From NCBI RefSeq assembly GCF_023231945.1, contig NZ_JAJLJH010000001.1, positions 1,364,001 to 1,428,000 on the forward strand: a stretch of DNA of 64,000 nt. The letters run 5' to 3'. The notes beneath the pieces were generated by a model. That model was not told the DNA's origin, searched no databases, and saw only the letters and a list, made by a program, of their open reading frames with translations. Each line of letters starts with the position of its first letter. Position 1 is the first letter of the stretch. Of the stretch, positions 49,987-64,000 are shown piece after piece. Source of the DNA: Scleromatobacter humisilvae. Lineage in GTDB: Bacteria > Pseudomonadota > Gammaproteobacteria > Burkholderiales > Burkholderiaceae_C. The translations under genes and the position numbers were made by a program.

Positions 49987-50862
49987 ATGGCGCGCCTGAT
50001 CCGCTTCGCGCCGCAGCTGGGCCACTGGCTGACGGCCAACCTCGATCGCGGCCAGGCGCCGGCGGCGCTGGTCGGGACGATGCGCCAGCAGGGCATGGAC
50101 GCGCGCGCCGCCGAGGCCGTCGTCGCCGCGTACGCGGACGCGCGCCGCCGCGGCATCGCACCGCCGGTCGACAGCATCGAGTTGGCGGACGAGGCGGCCG
50201 CCGCGCCCGTCGCGCGTCTCGCACCCGGCACGCGCATCGATGGCGGCGACCGCGAGATCGCCGTGCACATGCGCATCGACGATCCGGTCTGCGCCTCGCT
50301 CGGCAACGTGCTCGACGCCGACGAGTGCCGCACGCTCATCGAGCTGGCGCGGCCGCGGCTCAAGCCGTCGACGCTGGTCGACCCCGCGACGGGCCAGGAC
50401 ATCGTCAGCGACAAGCGCAGCAGCTGGGGCATGTTCTTCCGCCTCGCGGAGAACGAGTTCATCGCGCGCCTCGACCGCCGGCTCTCGCGCGTGATGAATT
50501 TGCCGCTGGACAACGGCGAAGGCCTGCAGGTGCTGCACTATCCGACCGGCGCCGGCAGCGAGCCGCACCACGACTACCTGCAGCCGGGCAACGCGGCCAA
50601 CCGCGAGTCCATCGCCCGCAGCGGCCAGCGTGTGAGCACGCTGGTGACCTACCTCAACGACGTGCCGGCCGGCGGCCAGACGCTGTTTCCCGCGCTGGGC
50701 ATCGCGACGTCCCCGCTGCGCGGCAACGCGATCTACTTCGAGTACGGCGACGACCACGGCGCGGTCGACGCGCGCTCGCTGCACGCCAGCGCGGCCGTCA
50801 CGCAGGGCGAGAAGTGGGTCGTGACGAAGTGGATGCGCAACCGGCGCTTCGTGTCGGCCTGA
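49987..50862 (+). CDS. 2-oxoglutarate/Fe(II) prolyl 4-hydroxylase-like protein
   Basis: 291 residues. The C-terminal P4Hc domain has an HxD...H triad: His-Asp in SEPHHDYLQPGN and the distal His in ARSLHASAAVTQ. The oxoglutarate-binding Lys lies in GEKWVVTKWMRNR. The N-terminal ~90 residues (VGTMRQQGMDARAAEAVVAA) are a helical extension seen in bacterial forms. It would hydroxylate a prolyl residue of an unknown protein. It lies 4 bases after the second lipoprotein gene. Confidence 0.88.
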   Translation: MARLIRFAPQLGHWLTANLDRGQAPAALVGTMRQQGMDARAAEAVVAAYADARRRGIAPPVDSIELADEAAAAPVARLAPGTRIDGGDREIAVHMRIDDPVCASLGNVLDADECRTLIELARPRLKPSTLVDPATGQDIVSDKRSSWGMFFRLAENEFIARLDRRLSRVMNLPLDNGEGLQVLHYPTGAGSEPHHDYLQPGNAANRESIARSGQRVSTLVTYLNDVPAGGQTLFPALGIATSPLRGNAIYFEYGDDHGAVDARSLHASAAVTQGEKWVVTKWMRNRRFVSA

Positions 50863-50863
50863 T

Positions 50864-51481
50864 TCAGTCGCCCAGCAGCCAGCGCTCGCGCACCGGCACG
50901 TGCGGCTCGACGTGGCTGGTCAGCAGGATCACCTGGCCGCCCCGCTGCGCGCGGGCGGTCAGCGTGTCGGCGAGATGGCGGGCGGACGCCGTGTCCAACG
51001 CATTGAACGGTTCGTCCAGCAACAGCAGCTTCACCGGCAGGGCCAGCGCGAGCGCCAGCAGCGTCTTGCGTTGCTGGCCCAGCGACGCGTCGCGCAGCGG
51101 CGTCGACAGCGCCTTCGTCAGGCCCAGCGCCTCGACTTGCTCGCGCACGCGCTGCGCGTCGACATCGGGGTAGGTGCCGCTGACGAAACCCAGGCATTCG
51201 GCGATGGTCAGCCACGGCGTCGGCGGCGGGTCGCTGAGGCACCAGAACGTCTGCTGGCGCCAAGCGAGCGGGGCTGACGAGTCGCCCGCGGCGTAGCGGC
51301 AGCCGGCCAGTTCGAACGACCCGTGACGCGGCGCCAGCGCGCCGGCCAGCAGGCGCAGCAGCGTCGACTTGCCGCTGCCGTTGGCGCCCTGCACCCACGT
51401 CACGCCGGCACCGGCACGCGCGCTCCAGCCCTCGAACAGCCAGCGCTGGCCGTAGGCGAAGACGAGTCGGTCGATGTTCAA
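50864..51481 (-). CDS. ABC transporter ATP-binding protein
   Basis: 205 residues from a TTG at 51481 that overlaps the permease stop as TTGA. Walker A is GANGSGKST, the signature is ASLGQQRKTLLALAL, and Walker B is LLLLDEPFNALD. The small size and degenerate signature fit CcmA-like or exporter ATPases. Its partner is the membrane protein gene immediately upstream. Confidence 0.82.
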   Translation of the reverse strand: MNIDRLVFAYGQRWLFEGWSARAGAGVTWVQGANGSGKSTLLRLLAGALAPRHGSFELAGCRYAAGDSSAPLAWRQQTFWCLSDPPPTPWLTIAECLGFVSGTYPDVDAQRVREQVEALGLTKALSTPLRDASLGQQRKTLLALALALPVKLLLLDEPFNALDTASARHLADTLTARAQRGGQVILLTSHVEPHVPVRERWLLGD

Positions 51482-52518
51482 TTCCAAAGTTCGCTCCCGA
51501 AGGCCGTCAACAGGCCCGTGCAGACAGCCCACAGCGCGACGTGGGCCTCGCGATGGGCCGACGGCACCGACGTCATCGCCGCGGGCGCCGCGACCAGCCC
51601 GAGCGCGAACGCCATCAGAGGCCCCGCGCGCCACGGGCGCGACGCGACGACCAGCAACACCGCGGCCGCGCCCGCGACCAGCATCGGCGCGCAGATCGCC
51701 ACGCGCGCGCGCCAGCGCCATCCGCCCGATGCCGGCAGCGACGCGAGCCAGGGCGCGAGCGCGGCCAGGTGCGACTCCATCGTGCGCTGCAGCCGCTCGG
51801 TCAGTGCGATCGCCAGCATGCTGAACATGAGAGCCCACGCCGCGCCCGGCACGATCGGCCACCAGCCCTGCGTCCAGGCCGCCGCCAACGCGATCGCCGC
51901 CACGACGCCCGCGATGAGGCCACGCGCGCCCGGCGTCAATGCGTCGCGCCACGCCGGCCACCACAGCAACGCCGCGAACGCACCCGGCCGCGCCGCGAGC
52001 AGCACCTCGGGCGATTGCGCCCGCATCGTGCGCTGCGCCCGCACGCCCACGCTGCGCCGCTGCCACGCGAGCGCGCCGGCCCCGATCAGGCACGACGCGA
52101 TCCACGACCCCGCCAGCGACGCCAGCGCCCACGGCATCGCCTGCAGCCACCACGGCGGACGATGCAGCGCGAACACGGCAACCGACAGCGCGTAGAGCCC
52201 GGCCAGCGGCGCCAGCACCACGGCGCTGACGGCGACGTCCGACCCCCACAGCGCGCGGGTCGTGAAGGGCAGGCAGCGCAGCTGGACGCACCACGCCTCG
52301 GGCAGCAGCCGACGTCGCAAGGCCCACAGGGGCCAGGCGGCCAGCATCGCCTGCACCAGCCACAGCGACGCGCCGCTGCGCCAGGGCAGCGTCACCGCCT
52401 TCATCGGCGCCACGCCCGCCCAGGCCAGCAGCGCGAAGCTGGCGATGACGATCGGGCCCGCCACGCCCGCGACGATGGGCAGCGCCCGCGTCAACGAGCG
52501 CAGCAGCTCGCGCAGCAC
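51478..52518 (-). CDS. ABC transporter membrane subunit, multi-pass
   Basis: 346 residues with about nine hydrophobic segments (IVAGVAGPIVIASFALLAWA; GLIAGVVAAIALAAAWTQGW; APMLVAGAAAVLLVV). It starts with GTG at 52518 and has no recognised family motif. It overlaps the ATPase start, forming a two-gene ABC unit. The substrate is unknown. Confidence 0.65.
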   Translation of the reverse strand: MLRELLRSLTRALPIVAGVAGPIVIASFALLAWAGVAPMKAVTLPWRSGASLWLVQAMLAAWPLWALRRRLLPEAWCVQLRCLPFTTRALWGSDVAVSAVVLAPLAGLYALSVAVFALHRPPWWLQAMPWALASLAGSWIASCLIGAGALAWQRRSVGVRAQRTMRAQSPEVLLAARPGAFAALLWWPAWRDALTPGARGLIAGVVAAIALAAAWTQGWWPIVPGAAWALMFSMLAIALTERLQRTMESHLAALAPWLASLPASGGWRWRARVAICAPMLVAGAAAVLLVVASRPWRAGPLMAFALGLVAAPAAMTSVPSAHREAHVALWAVCTGLLTAFGSELWN

Positions 52519-52737
52519 TTCGCGCGTGCGTTCGAGGCGGACGGGGATCAGCGTGGTCTTCAGGATGCTTGGCCTGTTCGTCGGGTCGGGTTGGGAGCCC
52601 GGGCGCGAACGAGAAGTTCCGTGGCGCGCCGAATTCGCGGAAGCGCGCTGCTTGGCGCAGGGCGGATTTTCGTGGCGTTCCTAGCATGGTGGCAACGGTG
52701 CAGGAGCGCACCGTCCGACCTCAGAAGGAGCTCATTC

Positions 52738-53064
52738 ATGCCCGACGTCTATCCGAAGGTGGACGCCCTCGACGGCCACGATCTCGTCGGCACTCGCCAC
52801 CTCGTCGCGCCGCTCGAAAGCGCAGCGCTCTACAACGGACCGCCGTCCGAAGGTGCCGAGCTCAAGCCGACATCGGCGAACGGCACGCGCGTGAGCTGGG
52901 AATTCGACGAACCGATGCGAGGTGGCGTGTGGGTGCAATGCGCGTACGGACACAACGCCTTGAGGCTGTCGAGGCCCTTGCCGATGGCACCGACGATCTG
53001 CGTCGCGAAATACGGCAAGGAGCTGGCCCCCCAACCGCGGCACATCGACTTCAGCTGTCGCTGA
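52738..53064 (+). CDS. STY0301-like small protein without a signal peptide
   Basis: 108 residues from the ATG at 52738, which follows AGAAGGAG. The pattern ALYNGPPSEGAELKPTS, RVSWEFDEPMRGGVWVQCAY and GHNALRLSRPLP resembles the STY0301 family of small exported proteins. Those normally begin with a signal peptide, which is missing here, and the C-terminus is short. It may be truncated or cytoplasmic. Confidence 0.45.
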   Translation: MPDVYPKVDALDGHDLVGTRHLVAPLESAALYNGPPSEGAELKPTSANGTRVSWEFDEPMRGGVWVQCAYGHNALRLSRPLPMAPTICVAKYGKELAPQPRHIDFSCR

Positions 53065-53129
53065 TCGCCCGAAAGCGCACGACCAGGCGATCGCAACGAG
53101 CGCGGCGCGTGTCCGCGCGCGTCGCCGCC

Positions 53130-58910
<5,781 letters not shown>

Positions 58911-59096
58911 GAGAGTCCTTTGGAGGGTAGGCGGAAGATTCTAGGGGCGGGGCCTGCCAGCGCCTGTCATCTTTTTTTCGGCCTTGCGCGGCGTCGGATG
59001 TTGTTGAAATCCAGGGCACCGGCCCCATCTCTCGAACCAGTCGCAGGACAAGGCGACCGCCTTCGACCAGGGCTTGCTCGACGGCTGAGACTCACC

Positions 59097-60389
59097 TCAC
59101 CAGCGGGCACCGACCGCGTGCGCAACCTGGGCGCCGGCCTCGTAGAACGCCTCGCGCAGCGGCTTCAGGCCGAAGGCCACCAGCGCGGCGTCGGGCAGCG
59201 ACAGTCCTTCGACATCCCCCTCGCCCAGCACCAGCCGCGCCAGCTCGCGCCCGAACACCGTGCCCGGCGCGATGCCGCGGCCGTTGTAGCCGCTGAAGCT
59301 GACGACGTTGCGCGCCAGTTGGTGAAAGCGCGGCAGCGCGTCCGGCGTCGTGCCGATCCAGCCGTACCACTCGTGCTCGAAGCCGACGTCGCGCAGTTGT
59401 GGAAAGAGTTTCGCCAGCGCGCGCCGGCCCCAGCCGCGATGGATCGCGTGGCCCGGCCCGCGCAGCGCGCCGATGCTGCCGAACACCAGGCGCCCCGCCT
59501 CGTCGCGGCGAAACGAACTCAGGATGGCGCGCGTGTCCCAGGCGCCTTCGCGATGCGGCAGGATGGTCGCCGCGAGGCGATCCGGCAGCGGCGCCGTCGC
59601 CAGGTTGAAGTAGGGCATGCGCACGAGTTCGGTGGCGAGCGCCGGCCAGGGCCCATCCGGGCTGGTGCAGGCGTTCGTCGCGACGATGACCCAGCCGGCA
59701 TCGACCTCGCCGCCGCCGCGAACCTTCAGGCGCCACCGCGATCCGAGATCCTCGACGCCGACGACCGGGCTGTCGCCATGCAGGCTCGCGCCCGCGCGCG
59801 CGGCCGCCCATGCGAGCCCGCGCACGTACGCGAGCGGCTGGATCGTGCCGGCGCGCAGGTCGAGCAAGGCGCCGGCGTAGGCCGACGTTCCGGTGCGGGC
59901 CGCGGTCTCCGCTGCGTCCAGCAGGCGCACCGGCGCACCCAGGCGATGCCATTGCGCCGCCCGTTCCCGCAATCCGGCCAAGCCGCGCGCGCCCACGGCG
60001 CAATGCAGCGTGCCATGCCGCACCGCCTCGCACGCGATGCGGTGCCGCGCGACGAGATCGAACACCACCGATGGCGCCTCGCCCAACGCCTGCAGCAAGC
60101 GTGCGCCGTGCGTCGCACCCAGCCGCTGCGACAACTGGTCGGGCATCACCCACAGCCCCGCGTTGACGAGCCCGACGTTGCGGCCCGACGCGCCGAAGCC
60201 GATGTCCGCCGCCTCCAGCACGGCGACCGAGCGCCCGGCTTCGGCGACGTGCAGCGCGGCCGACAGGCCGGTGAAGCCCGCGCCAACGACGGCGACGTCG
60301 ACCGCGATCTGCCCGCGCAGCGGCGGCGTTTCCGGCGCCGGCGGCGCCGACATCTCCCACAGGCCGTGAGTCAAAGGATCGCCTTGCAT
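59097..60389 (-). CDS. FAD-dependent oxidoreductase, DAO family
   Basis: 430 residues from the ATG at 60389 (MQGDPLTHGLWEMSAPPAPE). The FAD Rossmann loop is VAVVGAGFTGLSAALHVAEA, then DIGFGASGRNVGLVNAGLWV, typical of amino-acid or amine oxidases of the GlpO/DadA type. NVVSFSGYNGRGIAPGTVFG is the C-terminal flavin motif. The substrate is unknown. It lies 186 bases upstream of uvrA on the same strand, and downstream of the lactone oxidase gene. Confidence 0.82.
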   Translation of the reverse strand: MQGDPLTHGLWEMSAPPAPETPPLRGQIAVDVAVVGAGFTGLSAALHVAEAGRSVAVLEAADIGFGASGRNVGLVNAGLWVMPDQLSQRLGATHGARLLQALGEAPSVVFDLVARHRIACEAVRHGTLHCAVGARGLAGLRERAAQWHRLGAPVRLLDAAETAARTGTSAYAGALLDLRAGTIQPLAYVRGLAWAAARAGASLHGDSPVVGVEDLGSRWRLKVRGGGEVDAGWVIVATNACTSPDGPWPALATELVRMPYFNLATAPLPDRLAATILPHREGAWDTRAILSSFRRDEAGRLVFGSIGALRGPGHAIHRGWGRRALAKLFPQLRDVGFEHEWYGWIGTTPDALPRFHQLARNVVSFSGYNGRGIAPGTVFGRELARLVLGEGDVEGLSLPDAALVAFGLKPLREAFYEAGAQVAHAVGARW

Positions 60390-60550
60390 TGGCGCATTCT
60401 GGCTGCGGTTCGCGATGCCCGCGGCGTTGTTTCGCTCGCCGCTTCGCGTCGAGCGTTCCTGCCCGCCCTGCCGCCCGCGACCACGCCCCCAGGAACGCCA
60501 GCCGCGCAAGCGGCTGGCAACAAGCGCCGCAGGCAAAGCCAGCAACAAGC

Positions 60551-61837
60551 TCAGACCCCGAAAAGCCCCCGCAGGTAAGGCGTCAAGAACCGCCCCGCCG
60601 GATCCATCGTCTCGCGCAGAGCGAGGAAATCGTCCCACCGCGGATAGAGCCGCGCCAGCTGCGAAGAACGAAGCGAATGCACCTTCCCCCAATGCGGCCG
60701 CCCGCCGTGATTCAGGCAGATCGCCTGCACCGCCTCGAAGTAGCCCTCGAACGGCATGCCCCGGTACTGGTGCACCGAGATGTGCACGCTGTCACGCCCA
60801 TGATTCGGACTCAGCCAGATGTCGTCTCCCTTCACCCAGCGGTACTCCAGCGGAAACATCAGCGGGAATTCACGCCGGGCGATCAACGCCTTGATCTCGC
60901 GCAACGCATCGGCCCCGCGCGACGCGGGCACCGCCCACTCCATCTCGTTGAAGCGCACCGAGCGCACCGTCGACAGCATCGACCAGCTCGCGTCCACCTG
61001 CTCGCTGTGCGACAGCATCGAGGCGCAGAGACGGCTCAGCGGCGGACACCACGACGGCACCGCCTTGCCGATGTCGCAAAGCAGCCCGAACGCCGCGTTC
61101 TCCAGCAGCACGTCGCTGACCCAGCGGCCGAAGCCCATCTGGTCGACGGGCGCCTCGGTGGCGTTCCACTTCTTGGTCAGCACCGACTCGGTGTGCGGCA
61201 GCCAGTAGAACTCGAACGAGCGGTTGGCGGCGACAAGGGCGTCGGCCTGCGCGAGGCAGTCCTCGAGATCCATCCTGCCGCGCTCCAGCCGCAGCCGGAA
61301 CGCGGGCACGAGGCGCAGGCTCACCTCGGTCAGCACGCCCAGGCTGCCGAGCCCGATGCGGCCGCCGTCGAACAGCTGCGGGTTCTCGGCGGGCGACGCG
61401 ACGACCTCGCGGCCGTCGGCGGTGACGAACTTCAGCGCGGCGATCTGCGTGGCGAGGTTGCCGAATGCGGCGCCCGTGCCGTGCGTGCCGGTGCTGGTGG
61501 CGCCGGCGATCGACTGCACGTTGATGTCGCCGAGGTTCTCCATCGCCAGCCCGTGCTGGGCGAGCGCGGCGCCGAGCGCGTACAGGCGGGTGCCGGCCTG
61601 CACGCGCGCGATGTTGGTCGTCGCATCGACAACGATGACGCCCTGCAGCTTGTCCAGCGACACGATGACGCCGTCGCTCGCCACCAGCGGGCTGAACGAG
61701 TGGCCCGCGCCGACCATGCGCACGGGCGTGCCGTCACGCGCGGCGTCGGCCAGCAGCTGCGCCAGCTGCGCGGCGCTGTCCGGCGTGACGACCGGCGTGC
61801 GCGGACACTCGACATACCCCGACCAGTTCTTCCACAT
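60551..61837 (-). CDS. FAD-linked sugar-lactone oxidase (ALO/GulLO family)
   Basis: 428 residues of the VAO flavoprotein family. The PP-loop PVRMVGAGHSFSPLVASDGV, the substrate/FAD segment QSIAGATSTGTHGTG (His as possible covalent flavin site) and a C-terminal HWGKVHSLRSSQLARLYPRW resemble D-arabinono-/L-gulono-1,4-lactone oxidases. It oxidises an aldonolactone or related polyol. It is 15 bases downstream of the D-threonine aldolase-like gene, in the TetR-led operon. Confidence 0.8.
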   Translation of the reverse strand: MWKNWSGYVECPRTPVVTPDSAAQLAQLLADAARDGTPVRMVGAGHSFSPLVASDGVIVSLDKLQGVIVVDATTNIARVQAGTRLYALGAALAQHGLAMENLGDINVQSIAGATSTGTHGTGAAFGNLATQIAALKFVTADGREVVASPAENPQLFDGGRIGLGSLGVLTEVSLRLVPAFRLRLERGRMDLEDCLAQADALVAANRSFEFYWLPHTESVLTKKWNATEAPVDQMGFGRWVSDVLLENAAFGLLCDIGKAVPSWCPPLSRLCASMLSHSEQVDASWSMLSTVRSVRFNEMEWAVPASRGADALREIKALIARREFPLMFPLEYRWVKGDDIWLSPNHGRDSVHISVHQYRGMPFEGYFEAVQAICLNHGGRPHWGKVHSLRSSQLARLYPRWDDFLALRETMDPAGRFLTPYLRGLFGV

Positions 61838-61852
61838 TCGCGGCTATCCCGT

Positions 61853-63046
61853 TCAGAAGAAACACTTGCCGTCGCCGCGATAGGTGGCGACCTTGTCGAC
61901 CACCGCCCCGCCCTCGATCAGCAGCAACTCGTTGAAGCGTTCGCACAGCTCGCCGGCCTTCGCGTGCCGGAACAGCAGCGGATCACCCGGCTCCAGCGCG
62001 ACGCCCGCGGGCACGCGCACCGGCGTCTGCACCTCGCCCGCGCCTTCGGTCGCGACCAGCGCGCAGCCTGCCGGCAGCCAGGGCCGCGGCATGCGGTCGG
62101 CGCCGCCCGGGCCCGACGCCGGATAGCCGCCGCCCGCGCAGGTGACGATGCCCGGCGCGGGCGAGCGCGTCACGGCCACCGCGAAGCCGGCGGCAGGCCG
62201 GCCGCGGAACGCGCGGTAGTGGTCGAACAGCGTGGGCACGTAGAGGCCCGATCCGGCGGCAAGCTCGGTGACGCTCGAATCCTCGCGCGTGCTCTCGAAG
62301 CTGCCGGTGCCGCCGCCGTTGACGAAGCGCAGCGCGTGGCCGGCCGCGGCCAGCGCGGCGACCGTCGCGCGGCGGCGTTCGTTGATCTCGGGAATCGAGC
62401 GTCGCTTGAGCAGCCGGATCACCGCGTTCTTCGCGCCCTGGCCGGGCACCTCGTCCATCAGGCCGGCGATCTGGCTCTCGTAGCCCATCAGGCCGTCGAG
62501 CCGCAGCGACGGATGGCGCGCGATCTCGGCGGCCAGCGCGACGGCCGCGTCGGGCCCGTCGACCGGCGAGCGCAAGACGCCGAAGTGCAGGCCCGGGAAG
62601 TCGGACGACATGTCGAGGTCGATCGCCAGCGGCTGCACGACACCGCGCTCGCTCGCGACAGCCGCGATGCGCCGCACCTGCGCCGCGCTGTCCACCATCA
62701 GCGTGATGCGCCAGCCCGCGCGCACCTGCGCGGCGACGGCGCGCAGGTCCTCGGGCTCGACCGACGGATAGGCCACCAGCAGGTCGTCGAAGCCCAGCGA
62801 CGCGAGCCACGCGGCCTCGGCCGGCGAATAGCACATCAGGCCGCGGAACGGCGCGCCGCTGGCGAGCACGCGGCGCAGGATCGCGACGCATCGGACCGAC
62901 TTCGTGACGAGACGGATCGGCAAGTGCGCCGCCCGCGCGCGCAGGTCGGCCAGGTTCGCGTCCAGCGCGTCGAGGTCGACGAAGGCGGCCGGCAGGCGCT
63001 GCCCGGCGAGCGCGTGCTTGTAGAAATCGTAGTCGGCGACGGTCAT
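61853..63046 (-). CDS. PLP-dependent D-threonine aldolase/alanine-racemase-N family enzyme
   Basis: 397 residues from ATG 63046. The N-terminal TIM barrel has the PLP Lys in PIRLVTKSVRCVAILRR, and later GLMGYESQIAG and FVNGGGTGSFEST, the glycine-rich phosphate grip. The C-terminal domain (RVPAGVALEPGDPLLFRHAK) holds the metal-binding part of D-threonine aldolases. It may cleave a beta-hydroxy-D-amino acid. The gene overlaps the tetR stop by 4 bases (ATGA). Confidence 0.78.
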   Translation of the reverse strand: MTVADYDFYKHALAGQRLPAAFVDLDALDANLADLRARAAHLPIRLVTKSVRCVAILRRVLASGAPFRGLMCYSPAEAAWLASLGFDDLLVAYPSVEPEDLRAVAAQVRAGWRITLMVDSAAQVRRIAAVASERGVVQPLAIDLDMSSDFPGLHFGVLRSPVDGPDAAVALAAEIARHPSLRLDGLMGYESQIAGLMDEVPGQGAKNAVIRLLKRRSIPEINERRRATVAALAAAGHALRFVNGGGTGSFESTREDSSVTELAAGSGLYVPTLFDHYRAFRGRPAAGFAVAVTRSPAPGIVTCAGGGYPASGPGGADRMPRPWLPAGCALVATEGAGEVQTPVRVPAGVALEPGDPLLFRHAKAGELCERFNELLLIEGGAVVDKVATYRGDGKCFF

Positions 63047-63711
63047 GTTCGGTGGGCCTCGAGCGTGGCCACCAGCATGGCCTTGTGGCGCGCGATCAGC
63101 TGCTCGCGCAGCGGCGACTCGAGCGCCAGCGCGAGGCGCGCGGCCGCGCCGGTGACCTCGGAGACGAGCAGCGCGAGCGGATAGACGGTCTCGCGATCGT
63201 CGCGCCCGAGGATGCGTTGCAGCGGCATCACGAGGAATTCGGCGGTGCTGCGCGTGTCCTCCAGGTCCAGCTCGCGCAGGCCGTGGTCGCTCTGCGCGCC
63301 GGCCCACACGGCGAGCGCGTCGGGCTGGTCGCGGTAGTGCGCGAAGTAGGCGTCGACCAGGCGCTCGACGGACTCGGCCACCGGCGGCGCGTCGTCGAAC
63401 TCGGCGAGCAGGCGCCGCACCTCGTCCTGCAGCAGCAGCCGCACGCGCGCCAGGTTGCGCTTGGCGAGCTCGCGGATGATGTGCGCCTTGGACGGAAAGT
63501 ACTGGTAGATCGAGCTGATCTGCACGTCCGCGCGGCGCGCGACCTCGCGCATCGCCAGCGCCTCCGCGCCCTGCTCCACGACGAGCGCCAGCGCCACGTC
63601 GAGGATGGTCTCGACGCGGTGCCGGCTGCGCTCCTGGCGCGGCTGGCGGCCGGCTTCTCCGGCAGTGCTTCGCGCCGGCGAGGACAGGGATTCGGGCGGG
63701 TTCGTCATCAT
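63043..63711 (-). CDS. TetR-family repressor
   Basis: 222 residues from ATG 63711; an upstream GTG at 63732 falls inside the operator and is less likely. The HTH domain is RHRVETILDVALALVVEQGA then MREVARRADVQISSIYQYFP and KAHIIRELAKRNL. The C-terminal ligand domain is helical. It heads the operon with the aldolase, lactone oxidase and perhaps the DAO gene, and it controls the divergent MFS gene through the repeat at 63719-63754. Confidence 0.85.
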   Translation of the reverse strand: MMTNPPESLSSPARSTAGEAGRQPRQERSRHRVETILDVALALVVEQGAEALAMREVARRADVQISSIYQYFPSKAHIIRELAKRNLARVRLLLQDEVRRLLAEFDDAPPVAESVERLVDAYFAHYRDQPDALAVWAGAQSDHGLRELDLEDTRSTAEFLVMPLQRILGRDDRETVYPLALLVSEVTGAAARLALALESPLREQLIARHKAMLVATLEAHRT

Positions 63712-63718
63712 TGACAAA

Positions 63719-63754
63719 TGAGCATTGATCACATCATATTGTGATCAATGCTCA
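63719..63754. promoter_or_regulatory. Perfect TetR-type operator: 14-bp half-sites TGAGCATTGATCAC and its complement, 8-bp centre
   Basis: The inverted repeat has 14 matching bases on each side (63719-63732 and 63741-63754) around ATCATATT. It lies between the divergent tetR and MFS genes and overlaps the tetR start region, so autoregulation and control of the transporter are both expected. Confidence 0.85.
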
Positions 63755-63770
63755 CTTTCAACCCCCTGCC

Positions 63771-64000
63771 ATGACGGACGCCGCCAGCAACCGCCCCGAC
63801 CTGCCGCTGGCCGCGCTGCTGCGGCTCGCCTGCGCCTACGCGGTGGCGACGAACGGCACGATCCTGATGCCGCTGATCGTGGGCGCGCTGATGCGCCGCT
63901 TCGGCGCCGGCGAAGACGCGGCCACCGGTTTCGCGGCCCTCGAGATCGCCGGCATCGCCATCAGCTGCGCCGTCTTTCCGCGCTGGATCGCGCGCGTGCC
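63771..64000 (+). CDS. MFS-like membrane transporter, 3' end beyond the window
   Basis: The ATG at 63771 begins MTDAASNRPDLPLAALLRLA, followed by hydrophobic segments AVATNGTILMPLIVGALMRR and GFAALEIAGIAISCAVF. Only ~77 residues (two membrane helices) are present. The layout fits a major facilitator controlled by the divergent TetR protein. Confidence 0.65.
   Translation, partial: MTDAASNRPDLPLAALLRLACAYAVATNGTILMPLIVGALMRRFGAGEDAATGFAALEIAGIAISCAVFPRWIARV

Noticed and set aside
58911..59096. LexA/SOS box upstream of uvrA
   Set aside because: No CTGT-N8-ACAG-like site could be found in the 186 bases upstream of the uvrA start.

Overview
The window is high-GC chromosomal DNA of a Gram-negative betaproteobacterium, most likely of the order Burkholderiales (Roseateles/Mitsuaria/Rubrivivax-like). 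The signs are dense LysR regulators, a trimeric porin with an N-terminal coiled coil, a PEP-CTERM protein, a double-length UvrA, many short lipoproteins, CIRCE-controlled groESL, and gallate and 4-nitrobenzoate catabolic genes.

Layout. 1-3.5 kb: a partial flavoprotein reductase, a decayed MFS transporter, an SDR/LysR divergent pair and a cupin remnant. 3.5-19.7 kb: a tannin/gallate island. An operon on the minus strand (galD-ligJ-galC-MFS-galA, then a porin) covers gallate uptake and ring cleavage through to the pyruvate/oxaloacetate-forming aldolase. It is divergent from a LysR regulator with two DNA-binding domains, followed by a five-gene Liv-type ABC transporter, a PEP-CTERM protein and a secreted tannase. 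20-27 kb: a GlxA-type regulator, two paralogous HD hydrolases around a metallo-beta-lactamase-fold protein and a cupin, then a 4-nitrobenzoate module (pnbB-pnbA, divergent from pnbR).

27-37.6 kb is the most unusual part: an RNA-repair island. A frameshifted phage-type repressor gene faces a strong promoter with an inverted-repeat operator and a terminator-bounded leader. Then come nine tRNA or tRNA-like genes (Glu, Asp, Arg, Cys-like, Pro, His, Leu, Gln-like, Arg), mostly with encoded CCA, interleaved with a twice-frameshifted SEC-C protein gene and ending in an HNH endonuclease. Convergent to this is rtcR (CARF-sigma54 activator). Divergent from rtcR, behind a textbook sigma54 promoter, is a Ro60-like TROVE gene (rsr), five tandem Y-RNA-like structured RNAs, rtcB RNA ligase, an RlaP nucleotidyltransferase, rtcA cyclase and a short orphan gene. 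The five Y RNAs fill the whole rsr-rtcB gap almost edge to edge. At least one carries a circularly permuted tRNA-like domain.

37.6-52.5 kb: groES-groEL with a sigma70 promoter over a CIRCE element, an IS3 orfA fragment, truncated haemoglobin, engB, a cytochrome c4, a beta-propeller protein and yceH. Then follow a lipoprotein phosphoesterase, a di-haem peroxidase, two paralogous lipoproteins, a prolyl hydroxylase and a two-gene ABC system. 52.7-64 kb: an STY0301-like protein, double-length uvrA, and a TetR-headed operon of oxidoreductases divergent from an MFS gene across a perfect operator. Coordinates and starts were read by eye. Functional names rest on motif recognition, not on database searches.
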